64,000 bases of DNA from Rhizobium rosettiformans (GCF_016806065.1 NZ_CP032405.1:1330001-1394000), one strand, 5' to 3'; shown: positions 48,697-58,856, counted from the first letter of the stretch. The notes: generated by a model not told the origin, from the sequence alone. Numbers and translations are program-made.

Positions 48697-49481
48697 CCAT
48701 CGCCGACCGTTTCGGGCTGAATGCGCCCTTGATCGTGCAATATGGCCGCTGGCTTGCCGGCGCGCTGACGGGCGATCTCGGCACTTCGATCCGGACCGGG
48801 CGGCCGGTCGCGCTCGAACTCGGCTGGCGGCTCTCGGCGACCGGGCTCATCGCCTTGCTGGCGACGCTTGCCTCCCTCGCCCTGACCTTCGCCACGGTCA
48901 CGCTCAAGCGCTCTTTTCCGACGCCAGCAGCCGCGCGAGGCTTCGAATTGCTCGCCGTCGGCTCGATCGCGCTGCCCTCGTTCTTTCTCGGCGTCGTCCT
49001 GATCATCCTGTTCTCGCTCCGGCTCGACTGGCTGCCGGTCAGCGGCTTCGACAGCTGGGCGCATGTCGTGCTGCCGGTCGCCGTGCTCGCGCTCGGGCAG
49101 TTCGGCTTCAACGCCATCCTGCTCGACGACACGCTGAGCGAGGCGCTCGGTGCGCAACACATCACGACGGCGCGCGCCAAGGGGCTCGGCGACCGCGACA
49201 TCCTCTTCACCCACGCCCTGCCGAACGCGCTGATCCCGCTGATCCCCTATCTCGCGCTTCAGTTCGCCTTCCTCGTCGGCGGCGTCGTCATCGTGGAGCG
49301 GCTGTTCTCGATCCCCGGGCTGGGCGCCTATCTCACCGACGCGCTCGATAGCCATGACGGCCCGGCCTTTCTCGGCGCGATCGGCGTGATCGCGCTGGCG
49401 GTGGCCGTCGCCAATCTCGCAGCCGATCTCATCCTTACCCGCGTCGATCCGCGCATCCGCCTGAAACGGACCGCGCCATGA
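48697..49481 (+). pseudogene. DppB-type ABC transporter permease, 5'-truncated
   Basis: Frame open from TIADRFGLNAPLIVQYGRWL through TGDLGTSIRTGRPVALELGW to the stop. GTS-R-R motif region and EAA-type loop (ALGAQHITTARAKGLGDRDI) identify a peptide/nickel-type permease. Relative to ~310-aa relatives about 50-60 N-terminal residues (first helix) are missing, and an in-frame TAG lies just upstream. The stop overlaps the next gene (ATGA). Confidence 0.85.
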
Positions 49482-50311
49482 CGGCTCTTCGCCGGAGCGA
49501 CTGGCTCCTTCTCGCAATCGCGGCCCTGTTCGCCCTCTCCATCGCATACGGGCTGATGTTCGACCCGGTCGAGACCTCGCTGCGCAACAGCCTGCGCGCG
49601 CCCGGAGCCGATTTCCTCCTTGGCACCGACCATCTCGGGCGCGATGTGCTGGCCCGGATCGCTCATGGCTTCCTGCTCGATTTCGGCCTGTCGCTGACGA
49701 TCGTCGCCCTGTCCTTCGCCATCGGCGTCAGCATCGGCATGCTCGCCGCCGAGTTCGCCGGACCGGCCGACCGGGCGCTGACTTTCGTCATGGACGTGCT
49801 GACCTCCCTGCCCCAGATCGTCATCGCGCTCATCCTCGCGGCCCATCTCGGCGGCGGCTCGCTGTCGCTGATCCTCGCCCTGTCGCTGACCGGATGGGTC
49901 AAATATGCGCGCATTGCCCGCGCCACCGCCTTCTCGCTGCGGGAGCGCGAGTTCGTGACCGCCGCGCGCGTGGCTGGCGGCGGCCGACTCTATGTCCTGC
50001 GGCGCCATGTGCTGCCGCATCTGCTGCCGATCTTCTCCGGGCTGATCGCCCTCCAGTTCGGCCACAACATCCTGAACATCGCCGCGCTGGGCTTCCTCGG
50101 CATCGGGGTCCAGCCGCCTGCCCCCGAATGGGGCGCGATGATCGCGGAGGCCCGGCCCTATTTCTCGCGGGCGCCCTGGCTCGCCATTATGCCGGGCATC
50201 TACCTGTTCGCGATCACGCTATTCGCGCTGATGATCGCCCGCAGCCGCTGGATTCGGGAGATGCCTACGGCCTACAATCAGGGCTCGCCCGCCACCGAAG
50301 CCCGATCATGA
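49478..50311 (+). CDS. DppC-type ABC transporter permease
   Basis: 277 aa, [20 protein letters not shown]. Six hydrophobic segments; [13 protein letters not shown] and the EAA loop [20 protein letters not shown] are typical of DppC/OppC. Inner-membrane half of a peptide- or nickel-type importer. The partner DppB is truncated and no binding protein or ATPase is present, so the transporter is probably not functional here. Overlaps neighbours by ATGA on both sides. Confidence 0.9.
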   Translation: MTALRRSDWLLLAIAALFALSIAYGLMFDPVETSLRNSLRAPGADFLLGTDHLGRDVLARIAHGFLLDFGLSLTIVALSFAIGVSIGMLAAEFAGPADRALTFVMDVLTSLPQIVIALILAAHLGGGSLSLILALSLTGWVKYARIARATAFSLREREFVTAARVAGGGRLYVLRRHVLPHLLPIFSGLIALQFGHNILNIAALGFLGIGVQPPAPEWGAMIAEARPYFSRAPWLAIMPGIYLFAITLFALMIARSRWIREMPTAYNQGSPATEARS

Positions 50312-51012
50312 GCCAAGCCGAAACCGTCGTCATTCTTCACGGCCTGGCGCGCAGCAAGGCATCGCTCCTGCTGATCGAGAAGACCCTCGCGACCCTCGGC
50401 TACGACGTCGTCAACGAGACCTACGGCTCGACGACATGCGCGGTCGAGGACCTGCTCGACCATGTCGGGAACGCGGTCGGCGGCTGCGGCGACGCGCCCG
50501 TCCATTTCGTCACGCATTCGATGGGCGGCATCCTGTTGCGAGCCTGGCTCAAGCGGCATCGGCCGGCCAATCTCGGGCGCGTGGTGATGCTGGCGCCGCC
50601 CAATCACGGCTCCGAGCTGGTCGACGGGCTCGGCCGGCTGCCGGGCTTCGCATTGATCAACGGACCCGCCGGCCTTCAGCTCGGCACCGCGCCGGACAGC
50701 CTGCCCAATTCCCTGCCGGACGCCGATTACGAACTCGGCATCATCGCGGGAAGCCTCTCGCTCAACCCGATCCTGTCGCCGTTCTTCACCGGGCCGAATG
50801 ACGGCAAGGTCTCGGTCGAGAGCACGAAGCTGGAGGGCATGGCCGACCATATCACCCTGCCCGTGACGCACACCTTCATGATGAACAACCCGCTCGTCGT
50901 CGCGCAGGTCGTGACCTTCATCCGGACCGGGCGCTTCAACCACGGCCTGACGCTATCCGAGCTTATCCGGGATGTGGCGACCTATCTTCAGGAGCGGGTC
51001 GCTCGCTCCTGA
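50308..51012 (+). CDS. Alpha/beta-hydrolase (lipase-like)
   Basis: 234 aa from [20 protein letters not shown]; the ATG overlaps the permease stop. VILHGLAR is the oxyanion-hole strand, [14 protein letters not shown] the nucleophile elbow (Ser in THSMGG, about residue 71), [11 protein letters not shown] a typical lipase segment. A His candidate lies near [10 protein letters not shown]. Cytoplasmic. Its co-transcription with an ABC permease pair is odd but seen here by tight overlap. Confidence 0.88.
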   Translation: MSQAETVVILHGLARSKASLLLIEKTLATLGYDVVNETYGSTTCAVEDLLDHVGNAVGGCGDAPVHFVTHSMGGILLRAWLKRHRPANLGRVVMLAPPNHGSELVDGLGRLPGFALINGPAGLQLGTAPDSLPNSLPDADYELGIIAGSLSLNPILSPFFTGPNDGKVSVESTKLEGMADHITLPVTHTFMMNNPLVVAQVVTFIRTGRFNHGLTLSELIRDVATYLQERVARS

Positions 51013-51025
51013 AGACGCCTCATCC

Positions 51026-52750
51026 TCAGCCCCCGCGATTGTCGTAAGCGCCCTCTTCGCCATCGCGATCATCGCTGCCGCGCTGGGCGTGATCCCAGAG
51101 ATGACGCTTCAACGCGGCCTGCGCCTCCGGCGACCAGCTCCCCGCCCCGGCCACCGCGACCCAGGCTTCGACATAGTGCTGCGGAGCGTAGACATGCCCG
51201 TAGCCCATCGGCGTCCTCGTCGCGAAGGCCATGTCGACGAGAAGCTGCAGGCCGGTCACGACGGGATACCAGCGGAACTGGGGCGAGACGTCGGGGCCGC
51301 GCGTCGGCTCGAGCCAGGCAGGCTTTCGGAAGAAGCTACGGCGATCGAAGAAGGTCACCGCGTCGCTGGCATATTGGAGATAGACGATCCGCATCACGCC
51401 CCAGGGCGTCGCAGGCGGAACGGTCGGTCCATTCTGGTTCATGAAACGGACGGCGCGGCCCTCCCGGTATTCCGGCAGCCAGGCCGGCGAACCCTCATTG
51501 CGCCGGTCTGTGATGTCGCGCCAGAAACGGTTACCGAAGGGCGGGCCGCTCCAGACGGCGCCATCGATCGGATCGCCGATCAATTCGAGCAACTCGATCG
51601 ATCGCTCCGAATTCATCGAACCCAGGCTCAAGCCGTGCAGGTAGAGCCGCGGCCGGCGTTCCTTGGGCAGGCGCGTCCAGTGGCCATAGACCTCGCTGAA
51701 CAGCGCACGCGCCGCCTCGGAACCGTATTCCGGCTGAGCCAGCAGCGAGAGTGGGCTCGACAGATAGGAATATTGCAGCGCGACACTGGCGACATCGCCG
51801 TCGCCGAGATGCTCGATCGGGCTGATCGCCGAGGGATCGACCCAGCCGGTGCCGGTCGGCGTGATCACCACCAGAATCTTCCGGTCGAAGGCGCCCGAGC
51901 GCTTCAATTCCTCCAGCGCCAGCCGCGCGCGCGCCTCCGCCGTCCCGGCCGCGCGCAACCCGACATAGGTGCGGATCGGCTGCATCGCCGGCCGGCCCGA
52001 CAGGGCGGTGATATCGGCCGCGCTCGGGCGCGAGGCCACAAACTCGCGGCCCGCCCGCCCCAGCTCCCGCCATTTCACCAGCGAGGCCTGACTGCCGGAT
52101 TGAAGCGGGTCCGTCGGCTGCGGACTGGCCGGCTCGATCAGGGCGTCGCGTTCGCGGAAGGAGGAATCCAGCACGCGGAAGCCGACGCGCACCAGGAAGC
52201 CGTTGGCGAGCGACCAGACCAGAACCGTCGTGATCGCGAGGCCGGCCACGAGCGCGACCCGCCGCGGCATGAAGCCCAGCGGCCGGCGCGCCAGGAAGAG
52301 GGCCATCAGCCTGAACAGACGCGCCAGGGTCAGCAGCACTGCGAAGGTGACGAGCGCGATCAGGCTGACCTTGAACGGATGGGCGCTCTCGATCGGCTCC
52401 ATCGACATCACGCGGCGGATGGAATTCTGCCATTCCGCCGCATTCGCGAGGAAGATGCCGGCGACCAGCAGGCATATGCCGGCGACGACGATGTTGACGA
52501 TGCGGCGCAGCCGCTCATTGGGCGCCGGCATCTCCAGATAGGTCCAGAGCCAGCGCCAGGCCGTGCCGAAGCCATAGCCTGCCGCGAAACAGACACCACC
52601 CAGAACGCCCTGGATCACGGCCGTGCGCGGCACGAGCGTGGGGGTGAGCGAGGCTGCGAACAGGAAGGTGCCGAGCGCCAGGCCGATGCCGGACAGGCCA
52701 CGGCTCCAGCGCAGCGGAAGCAGGAGAGCTCTCGTGCCGAAGCTCATCAT
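51026..52750 (-). CDS. Membrane-bound alpha/beta-hydrolase family protein (DUF2319-type)
   Basis: 574 aa, MMSFGTRALLLPLRWSRGLS. The N-terminal ~190 residues hold about five hydrophobic segments (IGLALGTFLFAASLTPTLVP, IVNIVVAGICLLVAGIFL and others). The C-terminal catalytic domain carries the nucleophile elbow LHGLSLGSMNS (Ser about 372) and GAVWSGPPFGNRFW, characteristic of this family. Role unknown. Convergent with the hydrolase at 50308, only 13 bp apart. Confidence 0.85.
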   Translation of the reverse strand: MMSFGTRALLLPLRWSRGLSGIGLALGTFLFAASLTPTLVPRTAVIQGVLGGVCFAAGYGFGTAWRWLWTYLEMPAPNERLRRIVNIVVAGICLLVAGIFLANAAEWQNSIRRVMSMEPIESAHPFKVSLIALVTFAVLLTLARLFRLMALFLARRPLGFMPRRVALVAGLAITTVLVWSLANGFLVRVGFRVLDSSFRERDALIEPASPQPTDPLQSGSQASLVKWRELGRAGREFVASRPSAADITALSGRPAMQPIRTYVGLRAAGTAEARARLALEELKRSGAFDRKILVVITPTGTGWVDPSAISPIEHLGDGDVASVALQYSYLSSPLSLLAQPEYGSEAARALFSEVYGHWTRLPKERRPRLYLHGLSLGSMNSERSIELLELIGDPIDGAVWSGPPFGNRFWRDITDRRNEGSPAWLPEYREGRAVRFMNQNGPTVPPATPWGVMRIVYLQYASDAVTFFDRRSFFRKPAWLEPTRGPDVSPQFRWYPVVTGLQLLVDMAFATRTPMGYGHVYAPQHYVEAWVAVAGAGSWSPEAQAALKRHLWDHAQRGSDDRDGEEGAYDNRGG

Positions 52751-52953
52751 CGCACCTGCTGTCCGTCATGCCCGCCGATCGAGCTATTATATCCATCGAT
52801 CACGCAGCGCCGGGGCTGCGTCCGATAGCTTCGGCCGGTGAAGCGAGTTCGGGCGAGTGCCCGGCAAGCACGAGGCGACATTCAGAAGCTCCAGACCATC
52901 GGAACGTAGAAAACGGATATGGGGCTCCGTGGGCATTTCTGCAATAATACCCG

Positions 52954-55923
52954 CTAAGGGAAAGCGAAGTTGTTTGGATTGAAACGGTTAGCGCGGATCG
53001 GCCTGAAGCGTTCGAGGGGTCGGTCAATTTCGTTCCAGAGATAGTCGCCGGTGAGTGCGATATGAGCCCAGGGAAGTGGTGCGACTTGGGAGAGCAGCTC
53101 GGCGGGAATATCGATGCCCTGGGTGCGGACATAATCGACAGCGCGGCTGAGATAGACGGTGTTCCACAGGATAATGGCGTTGACGACGAGGTTGAGACCT
53201 GACGCCCGATAGGCCATGGTTTCCGCCACGCGGTTGCGCAGCTCGCCAAGCTGGTGGAGGAAGACCGCCCGGGCAAGGGCGTGACGGCTTTCACCCTTGT
53301 TGAGGATGGCATGCGATCTGCGCCGGAGCTTGGTGTCGAGCAACCAGTCGCAGATGAAGATCGAGCGTTCAATCCGGCCCATTTCGCGTAGCGCCTGATT
53401 GAGCCGATTTTGCCGAGGCGATGCGGCAAGCTTCTTGAGGATGACGGACGGCGGCACGAGGCCCGCGCCAATCGATGACTTCAGCCGCAAGACCTCATCC
53501 CAGTGCTGCTCGATGACATCCATGTTGACGGCTCCCGAGATCAGCGCCCCGAGCGGGTCGTACGCCGCGTCGGGATCGATGACGAAGAGCCTGCGATTGC
53601 CGAGATTGCGGATACGAGGAATGAGCCTATAGCCGAAGCCATGGAACATAGCGAATGTCGTTTCGGTCGCGCCGGCGGTATCGGTTGCATGCTCATGGAT
53701 TTCGACGGAGCTTTCGTTGTGAAGGAGGCCGTCGAGCACGTAGGGCGCTTCGCTCTCGGACGCCTGGATCATCCGGGAGAAGAAGGAGGCGAAACGATTG
53801 GACAGGAAGCCATAGACCGAAGCACCTGGTCTTTTGCCGTATTTTGCATTGTATTCGAGGCTGGCTTCACCGCGCCCGCCTGCCGGAAAGAACTGCCCGT
53901 CCGAGGAGGAGATATGACCGTCGCCCCAGACCGCGGCGAAGGGATGAGCCTGCTGCGCATCGACCAGCACGGCGGTCGCCGTAGCATAGGTTTCCGAGCG
54001 CAGATGCCTATCTACCATCAGCATCATCTGGTGGATCGTGACGCCGCGTGAGCTTTCCGCCATGCGTTCAGCACCGGCGTTGGTGGCGTCGGCAAGGATA
54101 GCGGCCATCAGCGCCGGCTCGTCGTTCGCCGTCTCGCCGGTGCGATAGTGTGTGAAGCTGTCAAGGAACCTGGTCCAGCTGTGGACCTCGGCAAGCAGGC
54201 TGGTGATCCTGATCCGGGGAACGAGGATGTAAAGACGCCGGCTGAGCGCGACGATCCCGTCACGCTCCTCCTCGCGGATCGGGGAGACCGACAAACCCTT
54301 GTCGGAAATAGCCGCATCCGGAATGGCGTTGGCGGCCGCCGCCCTTGCCAGCTCTTTGAGTTTCGCGTCGAGCGTGGCGGTGCGTTCGGCTCGCCATTCG
54401 GCAAAGCTGTCAGGGATGGCAAGCCCGAGCCGGCCTTCGGCGCGCATCAGGGCAAAGATCGGTCGAGGCAGAAGATAATCCTCGAAACTGCGCCATGCTC
54501 GGCTGCCATCAACCCATATGTCACCGGCCCGCAGGCGCTCCCGAAGGTGAACGAGTACCGCCACTTCCCAAGCCCGAAGGTCGATGGTGACACCGTCCGA
54601 GCGCACACGTCGCCGCCACTTGCGCGTCATGAACGCGAACGGCACCTGCGCGGGTAGTTTCCTGCCACTGTAGAGCGCACGCAGATGATCCACTGCCTTC
54701 AAAACCGGATCATCGGGACGAAACGACCGGAAAGAGAACGCGCCGAACATGAGCCTGCCCAGCTTTCGCAGCGATTTGTGCCGCTCTATGAGCTCATCGA
54801 ATTCGTCGCTGCGATCGGGGCGCACGACGGACCTGGCTGCGGCCACGCTGGCGGTCAATCCGTCCCAGCCGAGTGAGACTGCAATTGCGGATGCGAGATC
54901 GGTGTTGTTCTCACGGGCGGCCAGAAGCGCCTCGCCAAGCTTGAGATGATCGAGCGCCACCCCATCAAGAATCTCGGCTTCTTTCAGCCGGCGTTCTGTG
55001 CGGCTCAGTTCAGCCTTGCGCCGGGTGCTGCCGATCAGTTTGCAGAACATGTCGATCGCAAGGTCGGTGATTGCCGCCTGCCTCTCGATGACGAACGCCG
55101 TCAGCGTGGCGTAGCGGCGCTCGGATGTAAGGCGTCGTATCTCACGGGCATGCAGAATGCGGGCGTCCCGGGCGATGATGCCATAGCGGTTGGCATGGAT
55201 CGTTTTACGTCGCTCATCGGAAATCGCCGCCGAACGCAGAACCTCAAGCCGGGCAATCAGGCCCTTGAGGTTTTTCAGTTTCGTCCCCTCCGGCGCTTCC
55301 GCAATCCAGCCGAGATGGCTCCGATCGCCGGACCGATCGATGAGAAGCTGATCAAGCGCCTCGATGGACGGTTGCTCCATGCCCCGGATCAAGCCGCGAT
55401 AAGCCTGTCGTCGCGCTGCCGCCCGGCCCGCCATCGCCAGACGTATCAGCAGTTCCGGCACAGGAACGAGCAGCTTCCTCTCCTTCAGGGCTTCGATCAC
55501 GGCCTTGGTGATCGGCTCGCCTTGTTCGGTAGCGGCTGCCTCGCGTGCCGCCGCGGTGATCAGGGATCGATAATCGCTCGCCCGGACGGGCCGGAGATCC
55601 AGTGCGACGACAATCTCCCGCGTATGTTCTCGACGGGTTTCCTCCCGCTGGGCATAGAGTGCGAACACCGCAGCGTCGATGCCCAACTGGTCGGCGACAA
55701 CGGAGACGACTGCCTGAGGCGGAACTTCCCCAGCGCGGAGCGGACGACCGAGATCACGCACCAGGGCGAGTTGGATGGCAAAACCCAGACGATTATGCGA
55801 TCGGCGATGCGCCCTGGCGAAAGCGATGTCCTCAGCGGACAGCGCATAGCGCGCGAGGGCCTCTTCATAAACATCGGGTGGGTCGAACAGAACGGTGCGC
55901 GACTGCGCGTCGAGGAAGGCCAT
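52954..55923 (-). CDS. tnpA: Tn3-A transposase
   Basis: 989 aa, MAFLDAQSRTVLFDPPDVYE. DUF4158-type N-terminal DNA-binding domain followed by the Tn3 DDE domain (AAVWGDGHISSSDGQFFPAG, LEYNAKYGKRPG, TDTAGATETTFAMFHGFGYR). The stop codon lies within the left inverted repeat. Intact, replicative transposase. Confidence 0.95.
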   Translation of the reverse strand: MAFLDAQSRTVLFDPPDVYEEALARYALSAEDIAFARAHRRSHNRLGFAIQLALVRDLGRPLRAGEVPPQAVVSVVADQLGIDAAVFALYAQREETRREHTREIVVALDLRPVRASDYRSLITAAAREAAATEQGEPITKAVIEALKERKLLVPVPELLIRLAMAGRAAARRQAYRGLIRGMEQPSIEALDQLLIDRSGDRSHLGWIAEAPEGTKLKNLKGLIARLEVLRSAAISDERRKTIHANRYGIIARDARILHAREIRRLTSERRYATLTAFVIERQAAITDLAIDMFCKLIGSTRRKAELSRTERRLKEAEILDGVALDHLKLGEALLAARENNTDLASAIAVSLGWDGLTASVAAARSVVRPDRSDEFDELIERHKSLRKLGRLMFGAFSFRSFRPDDPVLKAVDHLRALYSGRKLPAQVPFAFMTRKWRRRVRSDGVTIDLRAWEVAVLVHLRERLRAGDIWVDGSRAWRSFEDYLLPRPIFALMRAEGRLGLAIPDSFAEWRAERTATLDAKLKELARAAAANAIPDAAISDKGLSVSPIREEERDGIVALSRRLYILVPRIRITSLLAEVHSWTRFLDSFTHYRTGETANDEPALMAAILADATNAGAERMAESSRGVTIHQMMLMVDRHLRSETYATATAVLVDAQQAHPFAAVWGDGHISSSDGQFFPAGGRGEASLEYNAKYGKRPGASVYGFLSNRFASFFSRMIQASESEAPYVLDGLLHNESSVEIHEHATDTAGATETTFAMFHGFGYRLIPRIRNLGNRRLFVIDPDAAYDPLGALISGAVNMDVIEQHWDEVLRLKSSIGAGLVPPSVILKKLAASPRQNRLNQALREMGRIERSIFICDWLLDTKLRRRSHAILNKGESRHALARAVFLHQLGELRNRVAETMAYRASGLNLVVNAIILWNTVYLSRAVDYVRTQGIDIPAELLSQVAPLPWAHIALTGDYLWNEIDRPLERFRPIRANRFNPNNFAFP

Positions 55924-55938
55924 CGGTCACACCCGCTC

Positions 55939-56544
55939 TCAAACTGGGGGAGCAGGCTCATCTTCTTTGCCCGGTCCGGTCCATCCGGTTCGCCGCAATG
56001 TATCGATGAGAGTCGAGCGCGGCACCTTGAATGTCCGACACACCGACGCCTTGCTGGCGCCGGCTTCCAGCGCCGCCAGAATCTGCTCAACCTTTTCGGT
56101 GTCGATCGTCGGTGGCCTACCGCCCTTGCGACCGCGCCGGCGTGCCGCCGCCAGTCCAGCGTTGACCCGCTCCGTGATCAGCACTCTCTCGTATTCGGCG
56201 AGCGTGCCAAACAGGTTGAACAGGAACGCACCGTGCGAATTCGTCGTGTCGATAGCTTCCGTCAAAGAGCGGAAGGCGACCCCGCGCATCTTCAGATCCT
56301 CAACGATTCTGATCAGGTGGGAGAGTGATCGGCCCAGACGGTCGAGCTTCCAAACGACCAGCACGTCACCCTCGCACAATTCCGCAAGGCAAGCCTTCAG
56401 CCCCGGCCGATCGTCGCGCGCGCCCGAAGCGCGATCCTGATGCAGGTGACGCTGATCGACCCCGGCCGCGAGCAGGGCGTCGCGCTGCAAGGCAACCGAC
56501 TGCCGCTCATCACCGCTCGATACCCGCATGTAACCGATCAACAT
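55939..56544 (-). CDS. tnpR: Tn3-A resolvase
   Basis: 201 aa from MLIGYMRVSSGDERQSVALQ; two upstream codons are also open. Catalytic Ser in YMRVSSGD, VWKLDRLGRSLSHLI, and a C-terminal helix-turn-helix (SKASVCRTFKVPRSTLIDTL). 15 bp upstream of tnpA in the same operon. Intact. Confidence 0.93.
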   Translation of the reverse strand: MLIGYMRVSSGDERQSVALQRDALLAAGVDQRHLHQDRASGARDDRPGLKACLAELCEGDVLVVWKLDRLGRSLSHLIRIVEDLKMRGVAFRSLTEAIDTTNSHGAFLFNLFGTLAEYERVLITERVNAGLAAARRRGRKGGRPPTIDTEKVEQILAALEAGASKASVCRTFKVPRSTLIDTLRRTGWTGPGKEDEPAPPV

Positions 56545-56694
56545 GCACGACAAACCTCAAATTCCGTGTTGCCGCACAGTCTCACATTCCGACAGGGTTT
56601 GTCGCGCAAATAATTGCCCAGTCACCCCGTCGATTTCGACCCGCCGAACCGCTACGCGGAAATCATCTGTTTTCCGTCACGCCAAAAATCTCTT
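56545..56694. promoter_or_regulatory. Tn3-A res region
   Basis: Upstream of tnpR. Inverted arms CGACAAACC (56548-56556) and GGGTTTGTCG (about 56593-56602) look like resolvase subsites. The promoter of tnpR-tnpA should also be here. Confidence 0.55.
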
Positions 56695-56729
56695 AGCGGG
56701 TAATATTGCAGAGATTCCCACGGAGCCCC

Positions 56730-57128
56730 CAGATGCTGGCCCAAGGCGGTGATGGGGGCGGCGGATCCATCGTCAACCTGTCCTCGATCGCCGGGCTGAT
56801 CGGCTTTCCGGGGCTATCGGCCTACGTCGCCTCCAAGCACGGGGTGAACGGGCTGACGCGCAATGCGGCGCTGGAATATGCCAAGGCGGGGATCCGGGTG
56901 AATTCGGTCTGCCCGGCGGGGATCGACACGCGGATGCTCGATTCGCTGGCCGATCAGGCGACGGGCGGCAAGATGACCAGCCGGCAGATGATGGACGGAC
57001 TGCACCCGATGGGCCGCATCGGCACCCCCGACGAGGTGGCGGGCCTGATCGTCTGGCTGTGCTCGGCCGAGGCCGGGTTCATGACCGGCGCGGTGGTGCC
57101 GGTCGACGGCGGCTACGTCGCGCAATAG
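56730..57128 (+). pseudogene. SDR oxidoreductase, 5' half cut off by Tn3-A
   Basis: C-terminal ~130 residues of a short-chain dehydrogenase: GGSIVNLSSIAGLIGFPGLS with catalytic Ser, YVASKHG (Tyr/Lys), RVNSVCPAGIDTRML, and the closing FMTGAVVPVDGGYVAQ. The NAD(P)-binding GxxxGxG half is missing at the Tn3-A edge. GC-rich like the antiporter genes that follow. Confidence 0.9.
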
Positions 57129-57167
57129 GCTAGAGTCGCGCCGAAGTCGGGCCAAAGTCGGGCCAGT

Positions 57168-58856
57168 CTAGATCAGGCTGGCCGCGACGACCGCCCCCGC
57201 GATGGCCAGCAGCAGGATGGCGGCGGCGGCGCCTTCGCGGAAGATGTCCTCGATCCGGTCCAGATCCTCGCCGATGACGGCCTGCTTTCGCGGGCGCGAG
57301 CGGCGCAGCGACCGTGACCCGGCGCGCAGGGCAGCCCTTGCGGCGGCGGTCAGGGCCGCTGCCCGGCGCTGCACCGGGCCAAGCGCGTCGCCCTCGGGCA
57401 GGGCGGGCGGCTTCAACCCGACCGCGACCGCGCCCGCGATCAAGAGCACCGCGAGACCCAGCGGCCAGGCCTCGGCCAGCTTCGACGCGAGGTCCGCCGC
57501 CAGCGGGGACTTGCCGGTCACATCGGCGTAAAGCAGCCAGGGCAGCCATAGCGCCGCCCCGGCCAGCGCCAGGAACGGCAGAGCCATCAGAAGCGGCGGG
57601 CGGCGGCGCGGTTTCGCCTTCGGCAGCACCGCCAGATAGCGCGCCATGGCCAGCGCCGTGGTCAGTGCGGACAGACCGATCAGCGTCGCGCCAAGCGCTC
57701 CGGCCGGGTCCTTCATCGCCGATTTCACAAGCGCCCCGGCCAGCAGCGGCATCCCGGCCAGCGACAGGCCCAGCACCGCCAGCACCGCCATCAACCCCCA
57801 GCGCCAGGCCCGCCCGCAGAGCGGCGCGAGGCCGACGCCCAGGAACAGCGCCCCCTTGGCCAGCCCGTGATGCAATGCGAACAGCGCCACCGCCGGCAGC
57901 ACCGTGGCGGGCGCGCTGCCCGCAGCCAGCGCAACGCCCAGCACCCCCATGACCAGACCCATCTGGCTGACGGTGGAATAGGCCAGTACCGACTTGGCCC
58001 CGGCCTGCCCGACCGCCAGCAGCGCCGCAAGGAACAGGCCGGAAAAGCCCAGGATCATCAGCACATTGCCCGCGACCGCCGCAGGCGTGCCCAGCGGCAG
58101 GAAGGCCACCATGCCGAAGATCCCGGCCTTGACGATCGCCCCCGACAGCACCGCCGAGGCCGGCACCGGGGCTGCCGGATGCGCCACCGGCAGCCAGACA
58201 TGCAGCGGCATCAGCCCGGCCTTGATCCCGAAACCGACGATGAGGAGCGGCAGCGCCGCCGGATGCGCCGAGGGCAGGGCTAACCCTGCGCGCACCGCCT
58301 CGATGCCGATGGCGCCGCCCGCCCCGAACGAGGCCAGCATCAGCCCGACCAGGATCGCAACTTCTCCCGTGACCGCCAGCACCAGATAGACCGTCCCCGC
58401 CCGCATCGAGGCGGGCTGGCGGTCGTGGATCACCAGAGGATAGGCCAGAAGCGAGACCAGCGCGAAGAAGACATAGAAGCTGACGATGTCGGCGGCGATG
58501 AAGACGCCCAGATTGCCCGCCAGCACCAGGTTCCAGAACAGCGCAAAGGCGGCGGGCCGCCCGTCGCGGCGCAGGTAGACGGCAGCATAGACCCCGGCCC
58601 AGAACCACAGAACCGCCGCTCCGCCAAGGAAGATCGCGCCGGTCGCAGTCAGGTCCAGCCCGCCGTCCAGAAGCACCCCCGGCAGCGCGACGGGCGTGTC
58701 GCGCGGCGCGAAAAGAGCGGCGGCCAGTGCCGGCAGGGGGCCAAGCGGCAGAAACGTCAGCATGCGCGGGCCCCAGCCCGGCAGCAGCGCCAGCCCGGCC
58801 AGCAGCATCGGCCACAGCACGGCCAGCGGCAGAAGGAGGGTCAGGTCGGCGGTCAT
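57168..58856 (-). CDS. Mrp/Mnh antiporter membrane subunit (NuoL/M-like), atypical
   Basis: 562 aa from MTADLTLLLPLAVLWPMLLA, about 14 hydrophobic segments. The proton-transporting domain is recognisable (IVGFGIKAGLMPLHVWLPVA with the helix-7 lysine; AYSTVSQMGLVMGVLG). At the helix-5 position, where its two neighbours have YELLTL and LEMVSL, this protein has FFALVSLLAYPLV, so the usual glutamate is replaced by alanine. The C-terminus extends ~90 residues with a basic segment (RSLRRSRPRKQ). Last gene of the operon; ATGA overlap with the previous gene. Confidence 0.85.
   Translation of the reverse strand: MTADLTLLLPLAVLWPMLLAGLALLPGWGPRMLTFLPLGPLPALAAALFAPRDTPVALPGVLLDGGLDLTATGAIFLGGAAVLWFWAGVYAAVYLRRDGRPAAFALFWNLVLAGNLGVFIAADIVSFYVFFALVSLLAYPLVIHDRQPASMRAGTVYLVLAVTGEVAILVGLMLASFGAGGAIGIEAVRAGLALPSAHPAALPLLIVGFGIKAGLMPLHVWLPVAHPAAPVPASAVLSGAIVKAGIFGMVAFLPLGTPAAVAGNVLMILGFSGLFLAALLAVGQAGAKSVLAYSTVSQMGLVMGVLGVALAAGSAPATVLPAVALFALHHGLAKGALFLGVGLAPLCGRAWRWGLMAVLAVLGLSLAGMPLLAGALVKSAMKDPAGALGATLIGLSALTTALAMARYLAVLPKAKPRRRPPLLMALPFLALAGAALWLPWLLYADVTGKSPLAADLASKLAEAWPLGLAVLLIAGAVAVGLKPPALPEGDALGPVQRRAAALTAAARAALRAGSRSLRRSRPRKQAVIGEDLDRIEDIFREGAAAAILLLAIAGAVVAASLI

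Larger units (their letters stand above)
52921..56729 (-). mobile_element. Tn3-A transposon, complete copy
   Basis: 3.8 kb between inverted tips GGGGCTCCGTGGGCATTTCT (52921) and its complement ending at 56729. Contains tnpR then tnpA, both minus. Flanks GATAT and CAGAT do not match, so one side has been rearranged since insertion. Same left tip as the truncated copy at 40754. Confidence 0.92.

Noticed and set aside
50972..52828. 618-aa plus-strand ORF rich in Arg/Gln opposite the DUF2319-type hydrolase
   Set aside because: Composition typical of a GC-rich antisense frame, with no domain; the minus strand has the membrane segments and nucleophile elbow.
52916..56734. Target duplication of Tn3-A
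   Set aside because: GATAT and CAGAT do not match; no 5-bp duplication can be claimed.
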